Assembly: GCF_004681125.1 (NCBI RefSeq)
Contig: NZ_SIHO01000002.1
Span: forward strand, 434,001 to 498,000
Length of the DNA stretch: 64,000 bases
From: Glacieibacterium arshaanense
GTDB taxonomy: Bacteria > Pseudomonadota > Alphaproteobacteria > Sphingomonadales > Sphingomonadaceae
Direction: 5' to 3'
Part shown: one piece after another, positions 35,815 through 45,505 of the stretch
How positions within the stretch are numbered: position 1 is the first letter of the stretch
How the letters are laid out: every line of letters starts with the position of its first letter
The notes under the pieces: generated by a model
Database searches by the model: none
Seen by the model: only the letters and a program-made list of their open reading frames with translations
Told to the model about the DNA's origin: nothing
Program-made: the position numbers and the translations under genes

Positions 35815-36528
35815 ATGTACACGTTGATCATCGGCAATCGCACCTACAGCAGCTGGTCGCTGCGCGGCTGGCTGGCCTGCAAGGCATCGGGGCTCGAATT
35901 TGAAACCGTCGTGCTGCCGATGGACACGCCCGAATGGGATGCCGGCAGCTCGAAGGGCGAGCTGCCGTCATCGAAGGTGCCGACGCTGTGGCACACCGAC
36001 GCCACCGGCCAGCGCATGGCGATCTGGGACAGCCTGGCGATCATCGACTGGCTCGCCGACAAGGTCCGCACCGCACGCATCAGCCGCGGGCATTATTGGC
36101 CGCAGGACTGGGCCGCTCGCGCATTGGCACGGTCGATCAGCGCCGAAATGCACGCCGGCTTCACGGCACTCCGCCAGGGCTGCCCGATGAACCTCAAGTT
36201 CAACTTCCCCGATTTCGCGCCGTCACCCGAAGTGCTGGCCGATGTCGCGCGCATCGATGCGCTGTGGAACGAAGCGCGCGGCAAGTTCCATTCGATCGAC
36301 GAAGCGCATGAAGGCCCGTTCCTGTTCGGCACGTTCAGCGCCGCCGACATGATGTTCGCCCCCGTCGTGACGCGCATCGCCACCTACGGTCTGCCGGTCA
36401 GCGATGTGTCGGCCGCCTATGTCGCCGAGGTACTCGCGCACCCGTGGATGCAGGAATGGACGGCCGCCGCCAAGGCCGAGACTTTCCCGTTCGCGCGCTA
36501 TCTGATTCCGGGTGGGGTGCCGGCCTGA
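35815..36528 (+). CDS. Glutathione S-transferase family protein
   Basis: A 237-residue cytosolic GST. The thioredoxin-like N-domain begins MYTLIIGNRTYSSWSLRGWL, where the Ser of YSSWS is the likely glutathione-activating residue of bacterial GST classes, and contains the cis-Pro turn SKVPTL with the downstream DSLAIIDWL glutathione-binding element. The all-helical C-domain follows from residue 90. The ATG at 35815 has GAGGGAG upstream. Substrate unknown. Convergent with sulP, with a repeat pair between the stops. Confidence 0.9.
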   Translation: MYTLIIGNRTYSSWSLRGWLACKASGLEFETVVLPMDTPEWDAGSSKGELPSSKVPTLWHTDATGQRMAIWDSLAIIDWLADKVRTARISRGHYWPQDWAARALARSISAEMHAGFTALRQGCPMNLKFNFPDFAPSPEVLADVARIDALWNEARGKFHSIDEAHEGPFLFGTFSAADMMFAPVVTRIATYGLPVSDVSAAYVAEVLAHPWMQEWTAAAKAETFPFARYLIPGGVPA

Positions 36529-36532
36529 TTTA

Positions 36533-36569
36533 AGAGCCTCCGGCGGGCAGGGGCTTGCCCCTGCACCCA
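36533..36569 (+). repeat. Palindromic 3'-end repeat, copy 6a
   Basis: Copy 4 bases after the GST stop. The core is GCAGGGGCTTGCCCCTGC, an 8-bp stem around TT, a third stem variant in the family. Confidence 0.9.
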
Positions 36570-36574
36570 ACAAA

Positions 36575-36611
36575 TGGGTGCAGGCCTCAGGCCTGCCCGC
36601 CGGAGGCCCTT
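36575..36611 (-). repeat. Palindromic 3'-end repeat, copy 6b (encodes sulP C-terminus)
   Basis: Opposing copy five bases from 6a. Its flank is translated as the last residues of SulP (about ASGGQA), and the TGA stop (36587-36589) lies in the hairpin core GCAGGCCTGAGGCCTGC. The two cores at this locus are different. Confidence 0.9.
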
Positions 36612-38263
36612 GTCAGCGCCCGCGCCTTGACCAGTGCCTCGGCATAATCATGCGCAAACACCACACGGCCGCCGGCGCGACCGAGCCCGGCGTGCGCGAG
36701 GACACTGCGCGGGCCGGCTTGCAGGCCTGACAGGATGACTTTGCTGCCGAGTTTGTGCGCCTGTTCGACAAACGATTCGACCGCGGCGGCGCCACTGGCA
36801 TCGAGGAACGGCACGAGTCGCAGCCGCAGGATGATGACGCGCGGCGGCTGGCCGAGGCGGCGCAGCGTGTCGAGCAACTCGCCGGCGACACCGAAGAAGA
36901 ACGGGCCGGTGATCTGGAAGACCTCGACGCCGGGCGGCAGCGTGTCGCGCTGGCCGTTGCCGGCGGTATCGCCTTCTTCGGGGACCATCGTGGCGCCGGC
37001 GTTGATGGCGACGGTCTCGCTCATCCGTGCCATGAACATCAGCGAGGCGAGCGTCACGCCGACACCGATCGCCACCGTCAGGTCGACGAGCACGGTGAGC
37101 AAAAACGTCAGCACCAGCACGACGCGGTCCGCCTTGGGCATGCGCAGCAGCATGCGGACGCGGTCGATTTCGCTCATCCCCCAGGCGACAATGAACAGGA
37201 TCGCTGCTAGCGCCGCCATCGGCACGAACGCCATCAGGTCGCCGGCGAACAATACGAACAGCAACAGGAATACCGCGTGCAGCATGCCCGCGACGGGTGA
37301 GCGGCCGCCGCTGCGGACGTTGGTCGCGGTGCGCGCAATGGCGCCGGTGGCGGGCATGCCGCCGAATAGCGCCGAGGCGAAGTTACCGACGCCCTGACCG
37401 ACGAGTTCCTGGTTCGAACGGTGGCGGAAGCCGGTCATGCCGTCGGCGACGACCGCGCTGAGCAGCGATTCGATCCCCGCCAGAAACGCGATGGTGAACG
37501 CCGACGGCAGCACTTCCTGCACCTTGGCGAGGCTGAACGCCGGAATGTGCGGCATCGGCAGCCCGGCCTGCATGTTCGGGAAGCGCGAGCCGATGGTGTC
37601 GACCGGCAGCTTGAGCAGCGCGACGACGACAGCAGCAGCGACAATCGCGATCAGGAACCCTGGCGCCTTCGGGGCGGTTCGGCGCAAAACGAGGATCAGC
37701 GCCAGCGCACCGGCACCGATCGCGGCGGCGGACCAGTTGACGGTGCCGGCGGCGTGAAAATAGGCCTGCCATTTGGGCAGGAAGTCGGCGGGCACCGTCG
37801 CCATGCTCAGCCCGAAGAAGTCCTTGATCTGGCTGGTGGCAATGATCAGCGCGATGCCGGCGGTGAAGCCGGTGACGACGGGGGCTGGCACGAATTTCAC
37901 CAACTGCCCGGCACGCGCATAGCCGGCGATCATCAATATGACGCCCGCCATCGCGGTGGCCAGCACCATGCCGTCATAGCCGTGCTGCGCGATGACATTG
38001 AAGACGATGACGACGAAGGCGCCGGTCGGCCCGCCGATCTGGACGCGTGAGCCGCCGAGCAGCGAGATGAAGAAGCCCGCGACAATCGCGGTAACCAGCC
38101 CCTTGTCGGGCGAGGCGCCGCTGGCGATGCCGAGCGCCATGGCGAGCGGCAGTGCGACAATGGCGACGGTGAGCCCGGCGAGCGCGTCGGCACGCAGTTC
38201 GGCGGCGCCGTACCCGTCCTTCAATACGCTGAACAGCTTGGGCGTCCAGCGCGCCGCGGTCAT
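36587..38263 (-). CDS. SulP family inorganic anion transporter
   Basis: A 558-residue membrane protein of the SLC26/SulP family: N-terminal transport domain with the signature region [20 protein letters not shown] and [11 protein letters not shown], about fourteen membrane segments, and a C-terminal STAS domain beginning near [20 protein letters not shown] and ending at [13 protein letters not shown]. Substrates in the family include sulfate, bicarbonate and dicarboxylates; none can be assigned here. Its ATG overlaps the stop of the upstream [2Fe-2S] protein gene, so the two are coupled. The last few codons and the stop are supplied by repeat copy 6b. Confidence 0.9.
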   Translation of the reverse strand: MTAARWTPKLFSVLKDGYGAAELRADALAGLTVAIVALPLAMALGIASGASPDKGLVTAIVAGFFISLLGGSRVQIGGPTGAFVVIVFNVIAQHGYDGMVLATAMAGVILMIAGYARAGQLVKFVPAPVVTGFTAGIALIIATSQIKDFFGLSMATVPADFLPKWQAYFHAAGTVNWSAAAIGAGALALILVLRRTAPKAPGFLIAIVAAAVVVALLKLPVDTIGSRFPNMQAGLPMPHIPAFSLAKVQEVLPSAFTIAFLAGIESLLSAVVADGMTGFRHRSNQELVGQGVGNFASALFGGMPATGAIARTATNVRSGGRSPVAGMLHAVFLLLFVLFAGDLMAFVPMAALAAILFIVAWGMSEIDRVRMLLRMPKADRVVLVLTFLLTVLVDLTVAIGVGVTLASLMFMARMSETVAINAGATMVPEEGDTAGNGQRDTLPPGVEVFQITGPFFFGVAGELLDTLRRLGQPPRVIILRLRLVPFLDASGAAAVESFVEQAHKLGSKVILSGLQAGPRSVLAHAGLGRAGGRVVFAHDYAEALVKARALTRASGGQA

Positions 38264-38814
38264 TCTGCGCGGCCGGCGGGGTTGGGGTTGAGCGCTGGCG
38301 TCCGGCGCGCGGCTTCGGACAGCGTCGTGTCGGGTGCCGGGGTAGCGGCGGTAGCACCGCCGGCGGTCAGGCTGGCGGCGGCGCGGTGGATCGCCTTGCG
38401 GATGCGCGGGTAGGTGGCGCAGCGGCACAGGTTGGTGATGGCCGCGTCGATATCGGCGTCGGTCGGGTTGGGGTTGGTCTTGAGCAGCGCCACCGTCGCC
38501 ATGATCATCCCCGACTGGCAGTAACCGCATTGCGGCACCTGTTCGGCAATCCACGCCTGCTGGACGGGGTCCGAACGGTCATCCGACAGGCCTTCGATAG
38601 TGGTGACCAGCGTGCCTTCGATGGCGCCGATGCTGACCTGGCAAGACCGCGTCGGCACGCCGTCGATGTGGACGGTACAGGCGCCGCACAACCCGGCGCC
38701 GCAGCCGAATTTGGTGCCGGTCAGGTTCGATGCATCGCGCAGCGCCCACAGCAGCGGCGTCTCGGGATCCATCTTGTAGTGCACGGGGTTGCCGTTGACG
38801 GTGAATTTGGTCAT
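38260..38814 (-). CDS. [2Fe-2S] small subunit of a molybdenum hydroxylase (orphan)
   Basis: A 184-residue protein with the two [2Fe-2S] domains of xanthine oxidase-family small subunits: the plant-type cluster in [12 protein letters not shown] and the C-terminal cluster in [10 protein letters not shown] with [12 protein letters not shown]. It resembles the isoquinoline 1-oxidoreductase/IorA group ([11 protein letters not shown] start). An Ala/Thr/Pro-rich tail of about 30 residues follows. The large molybdopterin-binding subunit that normally accompanies it is absent; the next gene downstream is SulP, coupled by ATGA. The ATG four codons upstream (38826) is an alternative start. Confidence 0.9.
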   Translation of the reverse strand: MTKFTVNGNPVHYKMDPETPLLWALRDASNLTGTKFGCGAGLCGACTVHIDGVPTRSCQVSIGAIEGTLVTTIEGLSDDRSDPVQQAWIAEQVPQCGYCQSGMIMATVALLKTNPNPTDADIDAAITNLCRCATYPRIRKAIHRAAASLTAGGATAATPAPDTTLSEAARRTPALNPNPAGRAE

Positions 38815-38845
38815 GGGGATGTTCATTAGACCGGGGAGACACCGA

Positions 38846-39670
38846 ATGGAATTGCAGACTTTGAGCCTGACCGTCGAGGACGGCATTGCACGCGTCACGA
38901 TGATCCGCGCCGCCGAGCTCAACACGATGAACCGGGCATTCTGGACCGAGCTGATCACCGTGTTCGAAGCGATCGACGCCGATACCAGCGTCCGCGCCGT
39001 GGTCATCGCCTCGACGGGCAAGCATTTCTCCGCCGGGCTCGATCTCAAGATGGCGGCCGGTTCGCTCGGCGGCGGCGGCGACAGCAGCGATCTCGGCCGC
39101 GCCCGCGAATCATTCCGTCGCCACGTCAAGCACATGCAGGACACTTTCACCGTCGTTGACCGCTGCCGCGTGCCGGTCATCGCGGTGGTGCAGGGCGGTT
39201 GCATCGGCGGCGGCGTCGATTTCGTCACCGCCTGCGACATGCGCATCGGTACCGCCGACTGCTTCTTCACCATCCAGGAAATCAACATCGCCATCGTGGC
39301 GGACGTGGGCACGTTGCAGCGCATCCCGTATCTGCTGCCGCAAGGATTGATTCGCGAGCTTTGCTACACCGGCCGCCGCTTCCCGGCTGCCGAGGCGGCG
39401 CAATACGGCTTCCTCAACAAGGTTGCCGACAGCCATGAGGCCGCGATCGAAGCCGGCATGGCGATGGCGCGCGAAATTGCCGGCAAGTCGCCGCTGGCGA
39501 TTACCGGCATCAAGCAGGTGCTGAACGCCGGCCGCGACATGACCATCGAACAGGGCCTCGACTATGTCGCGGTGTGGAATGCCGGCATGCTGCAGGGCGA
39601 CGATGTCAAGAATGCGGTGACCGCGCAGACCAGCCGCAGCGTCGCAAAGTTCGCCGATCTCAAGGCGTAA
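38846..39670 (+). CDS. Delta(3,5)-delta(2,4)-dienoyl-CoA isomerase-like crotonase
   Basis: A 274-residue crotonase-fold enzyme. The oxyanion segments are visible as KHFSAGLDL and [18 protein letters not shown], and downstream [18 protein letters not shown]. The three acidic residues that distinguish mammalian ECH1 isomerase from hydratases (Asp in GGVD, Glu in QEI, Asp in ADVG) are all conserved, so isomerisation of 3,5-dienoyl-CoA in unsaturated fatty acid degradation is the best guess rather than plain hydratase. CGGGGAGA precedes the ATG at 38846. It is divergent from the [2Fe-2S] gene with a 31-base gap. Confidence 0.88.
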   Translation: MELQTLSLTVEDGIARVTMIRAAELNTMNRAFWTELITVFEAIDADTSVRAVVIASTGKHFSAGLDLKMAAGSLGGGGDSSDLGRARESFRRHVKHMQDTFTVVDRCRVPVIAVVQGGCIGGGVDFVTACDMRIGTADCFFTIQEINIAIVADVGTLQRIPYLLPQGLIRELCYTGRRFPAAEAAQYGFLNKVADSHEAAIEAGMAMAREIAGKSPLAITGIKQVLNAGRDMTIEQGLDYVAVWNAGMLQGDDVKNAVTAQTSRSVAKFADLKA

Positions 39671-39758
39671 CGCTGCTTTGGGCGGGGGCCGGCGTGACGC
39701 ATTGTCGCTACAAGCTGTAAAAAATGCATATTGCCCGCCCCTGCGGCGGACTGGACGC

Positions 39759-39788
39759 TTGTCGAAGCGCGCAGGCCGCGCCTATAAG
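39759..39788 (+). promoter_or_regulatory. Candidate promoter for the cox operon
   Basis: TTGTCG (39759-39764) and TATAAG (39783-39788) are separated by 18 bases, 81 bases before coxB. Both hexamers are near consensus for a housekeeping sigma factor. Confidence 0.45.
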
Positions 39789-39802
39789 CCGCCAACTTCC
39801 CT

Positions 39803-39847
39803 TCCGGCACCTGCCGGATTACACTGCCCCTCCGGTGCGAGCCGGAG
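39803..39847 (+). promoter_or_regulatory. Two consecutive short hairpins in coxB leader
   Basis: The leader contains TCCGGCA-CC-TGCCGGA (39803-39818, 7-bp stem) and CTCCGG-TGCGAG-CCGGAG (39830-39847, 6-bp stem), just upstream of the coxB ribosome-binding site. Neither is followed by a T tract, so these are not typical terminators; a role in message stability or translation control is inferred only. Confidence 0.4.
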
Positions 39848-39869
39848 CCATTTGAACTTCGGGGGTATG

Positions 39870-40922
39870 ATGCGCGTACTGAAACAACTGGCTGCCGGCA
39901 CCGGCGCCGCCATCGCAAGCTTCGCCGCCAGCGGCGCGGCATGGGCGCAGGAAGCCGCCGCAACCGCGACGGCTGCAGCGACCACGGCGGCCGTCAATGC
40001 CGCGGCTGCGGTGCCGCCGACGGCCCCCATTGCGGGCATCGGCCAGCCGTCGGGCGCACGCGGCGTGCAGACACAGTTCACGCCGATTGGCGAAGAAGGC
40101 GCGGCGATGCTCAACGGCATCCTCAACCCGCTGATCATCGGCATCTCGATCTTCGTCATCCTGCTGCTGTTGTGGACGATGGTCCGCTTCCGCGCTGCGG
40201 CAAACCCGGTCGCATCGCGCAATTCGCACAATACGCTGCTCGAAGTGGGCTGGACGCTGGTTCCGGTGCTCATTCTGGTCTGGGTTGCGGTGCCGTCGTT
40301 CCGGCTGCTCGCCAATCAATATGATCCGCCCAAGGCTGAGCTGACCATCAAGGCGACCGGCCACCAATGGTATTGGGAATATGAATATCCCGACAATGGC
40401 GGCTTCAGTTTCGATGCGATTGCGCTGACGCAGCCTGAGGCCGACAAGGCCAACCTGCCTTACCTGCTCGAAACCGACAATCGCGTCGTCGTGCCGGTCG
40501 GCACTACCGTCAAGGTGCTGGTCACCGCCGTCGACGTCATCCACGCCTGGTCGATCCCGTCGTTCTGGGTGCAGATGGACGCCGTGCCCGGCCGCATAAA
40601 CGAAACCTGGTTCAAGGCTGCCAAGGAAGGCGTCTATTACGGCCAGTGCAACCAGCTTTGCGGCACGCGCCACGGCTTCATGCCGATCACTGTCGAAGTC
40701 GTCTCGAAGGAGAAGTTCGCGCAGTGGGTCGCCGCCAAGCAGAAGGAAAACGGCATCACGCCCGAAGCGCCCGCCGCTGCTGATGCCGCCGGCAACGCCG
40801 CTGTGGCTGCCGACGCCGCGACCGCAACCGCAGTTGGCGGCCCAGCCGCACCGGCGCCCGTAGCGCCGGCCACTGCTGAAGTAACGCCCGCACCGGCCGC
40901 CGCGCCGGCTGCGACCAACTAA
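39870..40922 (+). CDS. coxB: Cytochrome c oxidase subunit II
   Basis: A 350-residue CuA-bearing subunit that accepts electrons from cytochrome c. It has a signal peptide ending AWAQ, two membrane helices (LIIGISIFVILLLLWTMV and WTLVPVLILVWVAVPSF) and the CuA domain with the ligand set VIHAW, GQCNQLCGTRHGFMP (two Cys, His, Met) plus the aromatic entry GHQWYWEYEYP. The C-terminal 50 residues are an unusual Ala/Pro-rich tail. Two adjacent ATG codons (39867, 39870) lie after CGGGGGT; the second has better spacing. First gene of the aa3 operon. Confidence 0.96.
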   Translation: MRVLKQLAAGTGAAIASFAASGAAWAQEAAATATAAATTAAVNAAAAVPPTAPIAGIGQPSGARGVQTQFTPIGEEGAAMLNGILNPLIIGISIFVILLLLWTMVRFRAAANPVASRNSHNTLLEVGWTLVPVLILVWVAVPSFRLLANQYDPPKAELTIKATGHQWYWEYEYPDNGGFSFDAIALTQPEADKANLPYLLETDNRVVVPVGTTVKVLVTAVDVIHAWSIPSFWVQMDAVPGRINETWFKAAKEGVYYGQCNQLCGTRHGFMPITVEVVSKEKFAQWVAAKQKENGITPEAPAAADAAGNAAVAADAATATAVGGPAAPAPVAPATAEVTPAPAAAPAATN

Positions 40923-40934
40923 GAGGACCCGATC

Positions 40935-42590
40935 ATGGCAACCGAGCACGCGCTTGACGCCCATGGCCACGCCCACGACCATGGCCATGACGATCACCCG
41001 ACGCTGAGCTTTGCGCAGCGCTGGCTGTTTTCGACCAACCATAAGGATATCGGCACGCTGTACCTGATCTTCGCGGTTTTCGCGGGGATCATAGGCGGCG
41101 CGATTTCGGGCATCATGCGCCTCGAACTTGCCGAACCCGGCATCCAGTGGCTGACCTGGTTCACGCAGGGCAACCTCGACGCCTCCTATCATCTGTGGAA
41201 CGTCTTCATCACTGCGCACGGTCTGATCATGGTGTTCTTCATGGTCATGCCGGCGATGATCGGCGGTTTCGGCAACTGGTTCGTGCCGATCATGATCGGT
41301 GCGCCCGACATGGCGTTCCCGCGCATGAACAACATTTCGTTCTGGCTGCTGGTGCCGTCGTTCCTGCTGCTGCTCGGCTCGATGTTCGTGCCCGGACCTC
41401 CGGGCTTCAACGGCGCCGGTACCGGCTGGACGGTCTATCCGCCGCTTGCCACCTCGGGCCACCCGGGGCCAGCTGTCGACATGGCGATCCTGTCGCTGCA
41501 CCTTGCCGGTGCGTCGTCGATCCTCGGCGCGATCAACTTCATCACCACCATCTTCAACATGCGCGCGCCGGGGATGACCCTGCACAAAATGCCGCTGTTC
41601 GTCTGGTCGGTGCTGGTCACCGCGTTCCTGCTGCTGCTGTCGCTGCCGGTGCTCGCCGGTGCCATCACCATGCTGCTGACCGATCGCAACTTCGGCACGA
41701 CGTTCTTCGCGCCCGAAGGCGGCGGTGACCCGATCCTGTACCAGCATCTGTTCTGGTTCTTCGGCCACCCCGAAGTCTACATCATGATCCTGCCGGGCTT
41801 CGGCATCATCAGCCAGATCATCTCGACCTTCTCGAAGAAGCCGGTCTTCGGCTACCTCGGCATGGCCTATGCGATGGTCGCCATCGGCTTCGTCGGCTTC
41901 GTCGTCTGGGCCCACCACATGTTCACCAGCGGCCTCAGCGTCGACACCAAGTTCTACTTCACCGCTGCCACCATGATCATCGCGGTGCCGACCGGCATCA
42001 AGATCTTCTCGTGGATCGCGACGATGTGGGGTGGCTCGATCAGCTTCGAGCTGCCGATGATCTGGGCGATCGGCTTCATCATCATGTTCACCATCGGTGG
42101 CGTGACCGGTGTCGTGCTCGCCAACGCCGGCATCGATACCTACATGCACAACACCTACTACGTCGTGGCGCATTTCCACTACGTGCTTTCGCTGGGTGCG
42201 GTGTTCGCGCTATTCGCCGGTTTCTACTACTGGTTCGGCAAGATGACCGGCCGCCAGCTCAACAACACGCTGGGCCACCTGCACTTCTGGATCTTCACGA
42301 TCGGCGTGAACTTCCTGTTCTTCCCGCAGCACTTCCTGGGGATGGACGGCATGCCGCGTCGTATTCCGGACTATCCGGCGGCCTATGCCCACTACAACCT
42401 GATCTCGAGCTACGGCTATGCGATCATGGCGTTCGGCATGCTGTTCTTCTTCGTCAACGTCATCTGGTCGCTCGCGGCCGGCAAGAAGGTCGGTGATAAC
42501 TATTGGGGCGAAGGCGCCAATACGCTCGAATGGACGCTGTCGTCGCCGCCGCCGTTCCACCAGTTCGAGACCGTGCCGATCATCAAGTGA
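40935..42590 (+). CDS. ctaD: Cytochrome c oxidase subunit I (aa3 type)
   Basis: The 551-residue catalytic subunit with 12 helices. Haem and CuB ligands are visible: [18 protein letters not shown] carries the CuB His cross-linked to Tyr, [10 protein letters not shown] supplies two more CuB His, and [20 protein letters not shown] carries the haem a/a3 His pair. The Glu of the D channel lies in the GHPEV region and the K-channel Lys in the downstream helix. A His-rich leader ([17 protein letters not shown]) is notable at residues 5-21. AAGAGGACC precedes the ATG; 12 bases after coxB. Confidence 0.97.
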   Translation: MATEHALDAHGHAHDHGHDDHPTLSFAQRWLFSTNHKDIGTLYLIFAVFAGIIGGAISGIMRLELAEPGIQWLTWFTQGNLDASYHLWNVFITAHGLIMVFFMVMPAMIGGFGNWFVPIMIGAPDMAFPRMNNISFWLLVPSFLLLLGSMFVPGPPGFNGAGTGWTVYPPLATSGHPGPAVDMAILSLHLAGASSILGAINFITTIFNMRAPGMTLHKMPLFVWSVLVTAFLLLLSLPVLAGAITMLLTDRNFGTTFFAPEGGGDPILYQHLFWFFGHPEVYIMILPGFGIISQIISTFSKKPVFGYLGMAYAMVAIGFVGFVVWAHHMFTSGLSVDTKFYFTAATMIIAVPTGIKIFSWIATMWGGSISFELPMIWAIGFIIMFTIGGVTGVVLANAGIDTYMHNTYYVVAHFHYVLSLGAVFALFAGFYYWFGKMTGRQLNNTLGHLHFWIFTIGVNFLFFPQHFLGMDGMPRRIPDYPAAYAHYNLISSYGYAIMAFGMLFFFVNVIWSLAAGKKVGDNYWGEGANTLEWTLSSPPPFHQFETVPIIK

Positions 42591-42612
42591 TGGTCAGCGC
42601 AGGTTGCCACGG

Positions 42613-43563
42613 GTGAATACGACCGAACTTCCGGCGACCTACGTCGCGGGTGAACTTCAAGCGACAAATGTCGCGGGGCTTGCAGACTGGCGCGATTATT
42701 TCGCGCTGCTCAAGCCCCGCGTCATGACGCTCGTCGTGTTCAGCGCGGCCTGCGCGATGGCGGTTGCCCCCGGGCATATCCACCCTGTCATCGGCTTCGT
42801 CGCGATGTTGTGCGTCGCTGTTGGCGCCGGTGCGGCGGGTGCGCTCAACCAATGGTATGAAGCCGATATCGATGCGCTGATGAAGCGTACGGCAAATCGC
42901 CCGTTGCCCGCCGGCCGTGTCGACCGCGGCGAGGCGCTCAACTTCGGCGTGGCGTTTGCTGTCGGTTCGGTGGCGATCATGGGCGTCGCGGTCAATTGGC
43001 TCGCTGCGGCAATTCTTGCCGTGTCGATCCTGTTTTACGTGCTGGTCTACACTGTCGGGCTCAAGCGCCGGACGCCGCAGAACATCGTCATCGGCGGTGC
43101 TGCGGGCGCGTTTCCGCCGCTGATCGGCTGGGCCGCGGTGACCGGCGACATCAGCGCGCTGCCGGTGTTGCTGTTTGCGCTGATTTTCCTGTGGACGCCG
43201 CCGCACTTCTGGGCGCTCGCGCTGTTCATGGAGGCTGATTATTCGAAGGCGGGCGTGCCGATGCTGCCGGTCACTGCGGGCGCCACCGCGACGCGCCGCC
43301 AGATTCTGCTCTACACGCTGGTGCTGGTGCCCGTCAGCCTGATGCCCTGGGCGCTCGGCCTGACCGGCTGGATTTACGGCGGTACCGCGCTGGTGTTCGG
43401 CCTGGGATTCATCGCCTGCGCGCTTGCGGTGTGGCGCAACACTGCCACGCTGGCGGCCGACATGGCGCCCGAAAAGCGCATGTTCCGTTTCTCGCTGCTC
43501 TATCTGTTCATGCTGTTCGCAGCGCTGGTCGTCGATTATTGGATCCTCCCATGGAACGCATGA
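42613..43563 (+). CDS. ctaB: Protoheme IX farnesyltransferase
   Basis: Converts haem b to haem o for the oxidase. The 316-residue UbiA-type membrane protein shows the prenyl-diphosphate motif [19 protein letters not shown] (residues about 76-94) and the second motif [11 protein letters not shown]. The start codon is GTG at 42613, which gives a hydrophilic N-terminus before the first helix; other starts would truncate the family profile. Its stop overlaps the coxF start (ATGA). Confidence 0.94.
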   Translation: MNTTELPATYVAGELQATNVAGLADWRDYFALLKPRVMTLVVFSAACAMAVAPGHIHPVIGFVAMLCVAVGAGAAGALNQWYEADIDALMKRTANRPLPAGRVDRGEALNFGVAFAVGSVAIMGVAVNWLAAAILAVSILFYVLVYTVGLKRRTPQNIVIGGAAGAFPPLIGWAAVTGDISALPVLLFALIFLWTPPHFWALALFMEADYSKAGVPMLPVTAGATATRRQILLYTLVLVPVSLMPWALGLTGWIYGGTALVFGLGFIACALAVWRNTATLAADMAPEKRMFRFSLLYLFMLFAALVVDYWILPWNA

Positions 43564-43685
43564 CCGACGCCCAGACCGAAGCCTTCATCGCGGCGCGCAA
43601 GTCGCGCAACAAGGCACTCGGGCTGCTGCTCGGCGGCCTTGCGGTGCTGTTCTTCGTGATCACCGTAGTCAAGTTCGTCATATGA
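43560..43685 (+). CDS. coxF: CoxF-like small cytochrome oxidase assembly protein
   Basis: A 41-residue protein with one membrane segment ([23 protein letters not shown]) after a charged N-terminus ([18 protein letters not shown]). Position between ctaB and ctaG, with ATGA overlaps at both ends, matches the small coxF-type gene of alphaproteobacterial aa3 operons, which is thought to help assembly. Too short for domain evidence; the assignment rests on size, topology and position. Confidence 0.8.
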   Translation: MTDAQTEAFIAARKSRNKALGLLLGGLAVLFFVITVVKFVI

Positions 43686-44278
43686 GCACGGCTGACGCCT
43701 CTGCCGTTGCCCGCCGTCGCACCGGGCTGATTGCCGCGGGCTTTGCGCTGGCGATGCTGGCGCTCGCCTATGCCAGCGTGCCGCTGTACCGGCTGTTCTG
43801 CCAGATGACGGGTTATGGTGGAACGACGCAGCGCGTCGATGTGGCCACGCTGCCGGTCAAGGCCGACCCGTTGGGCCGCGTCGTCAAGGTGCGCTTCGAC
43901 GGCAATGTCGCGCCGGGCATGCCGTGGCAGTTCGCGCCCGAAGCCAACAGCGTTTCGGTGGGTATCGGAGAACGCAAGCTGGCGTTCTTCAAGGCGACCA
44001 ACATGACCGCCGGCACCACGACCGGGCGCGCGACGTTCAATGTCTCGCCCGACATCGCCGGCAAATATTTCGTCAAGATTGCCTGCTTCTGCTTCACCGA
44101 GCAGACGCTGAAGCCCGGCGAGTCCGTCGACATGCCGGTCAGCTACTACATCGATCCCGCGATCCTGAAAGACAAGGAAGCCGCGCGGATCGATGAAATC
44201 ACGCTTTCCTATACCTTCTTCCCGGTAGACGCGGACAACGCGACGCGGGTAGAAGGAAAATCCGCACCGAAGGGGTAG
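43682..44278 (+). CDS. ctaG: Cytochrome c oxidase assembly protein CtaG/Cox11
   Basis: A 198-residue copper chaperone that delivers Cu to the CuB site of subunit I. It has one N-terminal membrane helix (TGLIAAGFALAMLALAYASVP), the conserved YRLFCQMTGYGGTTQ segment just after it, and the copper-binding KIACFCFTEQTL motif near residue 125 with two Cys. The periplasmic beta domain ends DEITLSYTFFPV. Coupled to coxF by ATGA and followed 4 bases later by ctaE. Confidence 0.95.
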   Translation: MSTADASAVARRRTGLIAAGFALAMLALAYASVPLYRLFCQMTGYGGTTQRVDVATLPVKADPLGRVVKVRFDGNVAPGMPWQFAPEANSVSVGIGERKLAFFKATNMTAGTTTGRATFNVSPDIAGKYFVKIACFCFTEQTLKPGESVDMPVSYYIDPAILKDKEAARIDEITLSYTFFPVDADNATRVEGKSAPKG

Positions 44279-44282
44279 TTCG

Positions 44283-45116
44283 ATGGCGTCTGCCAAAACG
44301 CATCAGTTTCACATTCTGTCGCCCGATCCGTGGCCGATTATCGGTGCCTTCTCGGCGTTGATCATGGCCTCGGGCGCGATTGCCTGGATGCACAAGGCCG
44401 CTGTCGGCCCGTGGGTGTTCGCGCTCGGCACCGCGGCCGTGCTGTTCACCTTCTACGGCTGGTGGGCAAAGGTCATCGCCGAAGCCAATGGCGGCGACCA
44501 TACGCCGATCGTCCAACTCCACCTGCGATACGGCATGATCCTTTTCATCGCCTCCGAAGTGATGTTCTTCGTCGCGTGGTTCTGGGCCTTCTTCAATGCC
44601 GCGCTGTATCCGTCGCATGTCGAAGCGGTTGGCGGCGTCTGGCCGCCGGCGGGTATCGAAGTGCTCGACCCGTTCGTCTTCCCGCTGCTCAACACGCTGA
44701 TCCTGCTGCTGTCGGGCACCACGGTGACCTGGGCGCACCACTCGCTGATCCACAATGACCGCGAAGGCCTGAAGACCGGCCTGTGGCTCACCATTCTGCT
44801 CGGGCTGACCTTCTCGTCGATCCAGGCGATGGAGTACATGCACGCCGAATTCGCGTTCGCCGGCAACATCTATGGCTCGACCTTCTACATGGCGACGGGC
44901 TTCCACGGCTTCCACGTCATCGTCGGCACGATCTTCCTGATCGTCTGCCTGATCCGCGCCTACAAGGGTGACTTCACCCCAAAGCAGCACTTCGGCTTCG
45001 AAGCGGCGGCATGGTACTGGCACTTCGTCGACGTCGTCTGGCTGTTCCTGTTCATCTCGATCTACGTCTGGGGCAGCAACTTCGGCGCGGCAGTGCTGGC
45101 CAATACCCCGCATTGA
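44283..45116 (+). CDS. ctaE: Cytochrome c oxidase subunit III
   Basis: A 277-residue seven-helix subunit of the aa3 oxidase. Recognised by the N-terminal FHILSPDPWPIIGAFSAL, the helix-rich EVMFFVAWFWAFFNAALYPS with its conserved acidic residue, and the C-terminal YWHFVDVVWLFLFISIYVWG. It is the fifth oxidase gene in order and its TGA overlaps the TTG start of the next gene. Confidence 0.96.
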   Translation: MASAKTHQFHILSPDPWPIIGAFSALIMASGAIAWMHKAAVGPWVFALGTAAVLFTFYGWWAKVIAEANGGDHTPIVQLHLRYGMILFIASEVMFFVAWFWAFFNAALYPSHVEAVGGVWPPAGIEVLDPFVFPLLNTLILLLSGTTVTWAHHSLIHNDREGLKTGLWLTILLGLTFSSIQAMEYMHAEFAFAGNIYGSTFYMATGFHGFHVIVGTIFLIVCLIRAYKGDFTPKQHFGFEAAAWYWHFVDVVWLFLFISIYVWGSNFGAAVLANTPH

Positions 45117-45505
45117 TCGATCCGGCCCCGCCGCCAACGCCTGACTTGTTGCTCACTGCGCTGCGCGGCGGATGCCCGCGCTGCGGCGAGGCCGGGCTGT
45201 TCAGCGGCGTAGTGACCTTCGCGCCGCGCTGCCGGCATTGCGGGCTGGATTTTGCCAGCTTCAATGTCGGTGACGGCGCGGCGTCGTTCCTGATCTTCAT
45301 CGTCGGCGGCATCATCCTCGGCCTCGCGCTGTGGCTTGAGCTGTCGTTTGCGCCGCCGATCTGGCTTCACGCGCTGTTGTGGATTCCGCTCGCTACCGGG
45401 CTGACGCTCGGGCTGCTGCGGCTTGCCAAGGCGATATTGATCGCGATGGAATACCGCCACGAAGCCGCCGCCGCTCTCAGTGAAGCGAACGATGGCCCAG
45501 ACTGA
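45113..45505 (+). CDS. DUF983 zinc-ribbon membrane protein
   Basis: A 130-residue protein with an N-terminal zinc ribbon (CPRCGEAGLF with CRHCGLDF about 20 residues later) followed by two hydrophobic helices (SFLIFIVGGIILGLALWL and WLHALLWIPLATGLTLGL). DUF983 genes are a regular member of alphaproteobacterial cox operons and probably assist oxidase assembly. The TTG at 45113 overlaps the ctaE stop as TTGA and gives the shortest plausible leader; the frame is open further up through ctaE. Confidence 0.88.
   Translation: MIDPAPPPTPDLLLTALRGGCPRCGEAGLFSGVVTFAPRCRHCGLDFASFNVGDGAASFLIFIVGGIILGLALWLELSFAPPIWLHALLWIPLATGLTLGLLRLAKAILIAMEYRHEAAAALSEANDGPD

Noticed and set aside
39819-42179. Long open frame (786 codons) on the strand opposite coxB and ctaD
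   Set aside because: The plus strand holds two clear oxidase subunits with all metal ligands. High G+C makes long antisense frames common, and the predicted product is Arg/Gln/Asp-rich low-complexity without a domain.
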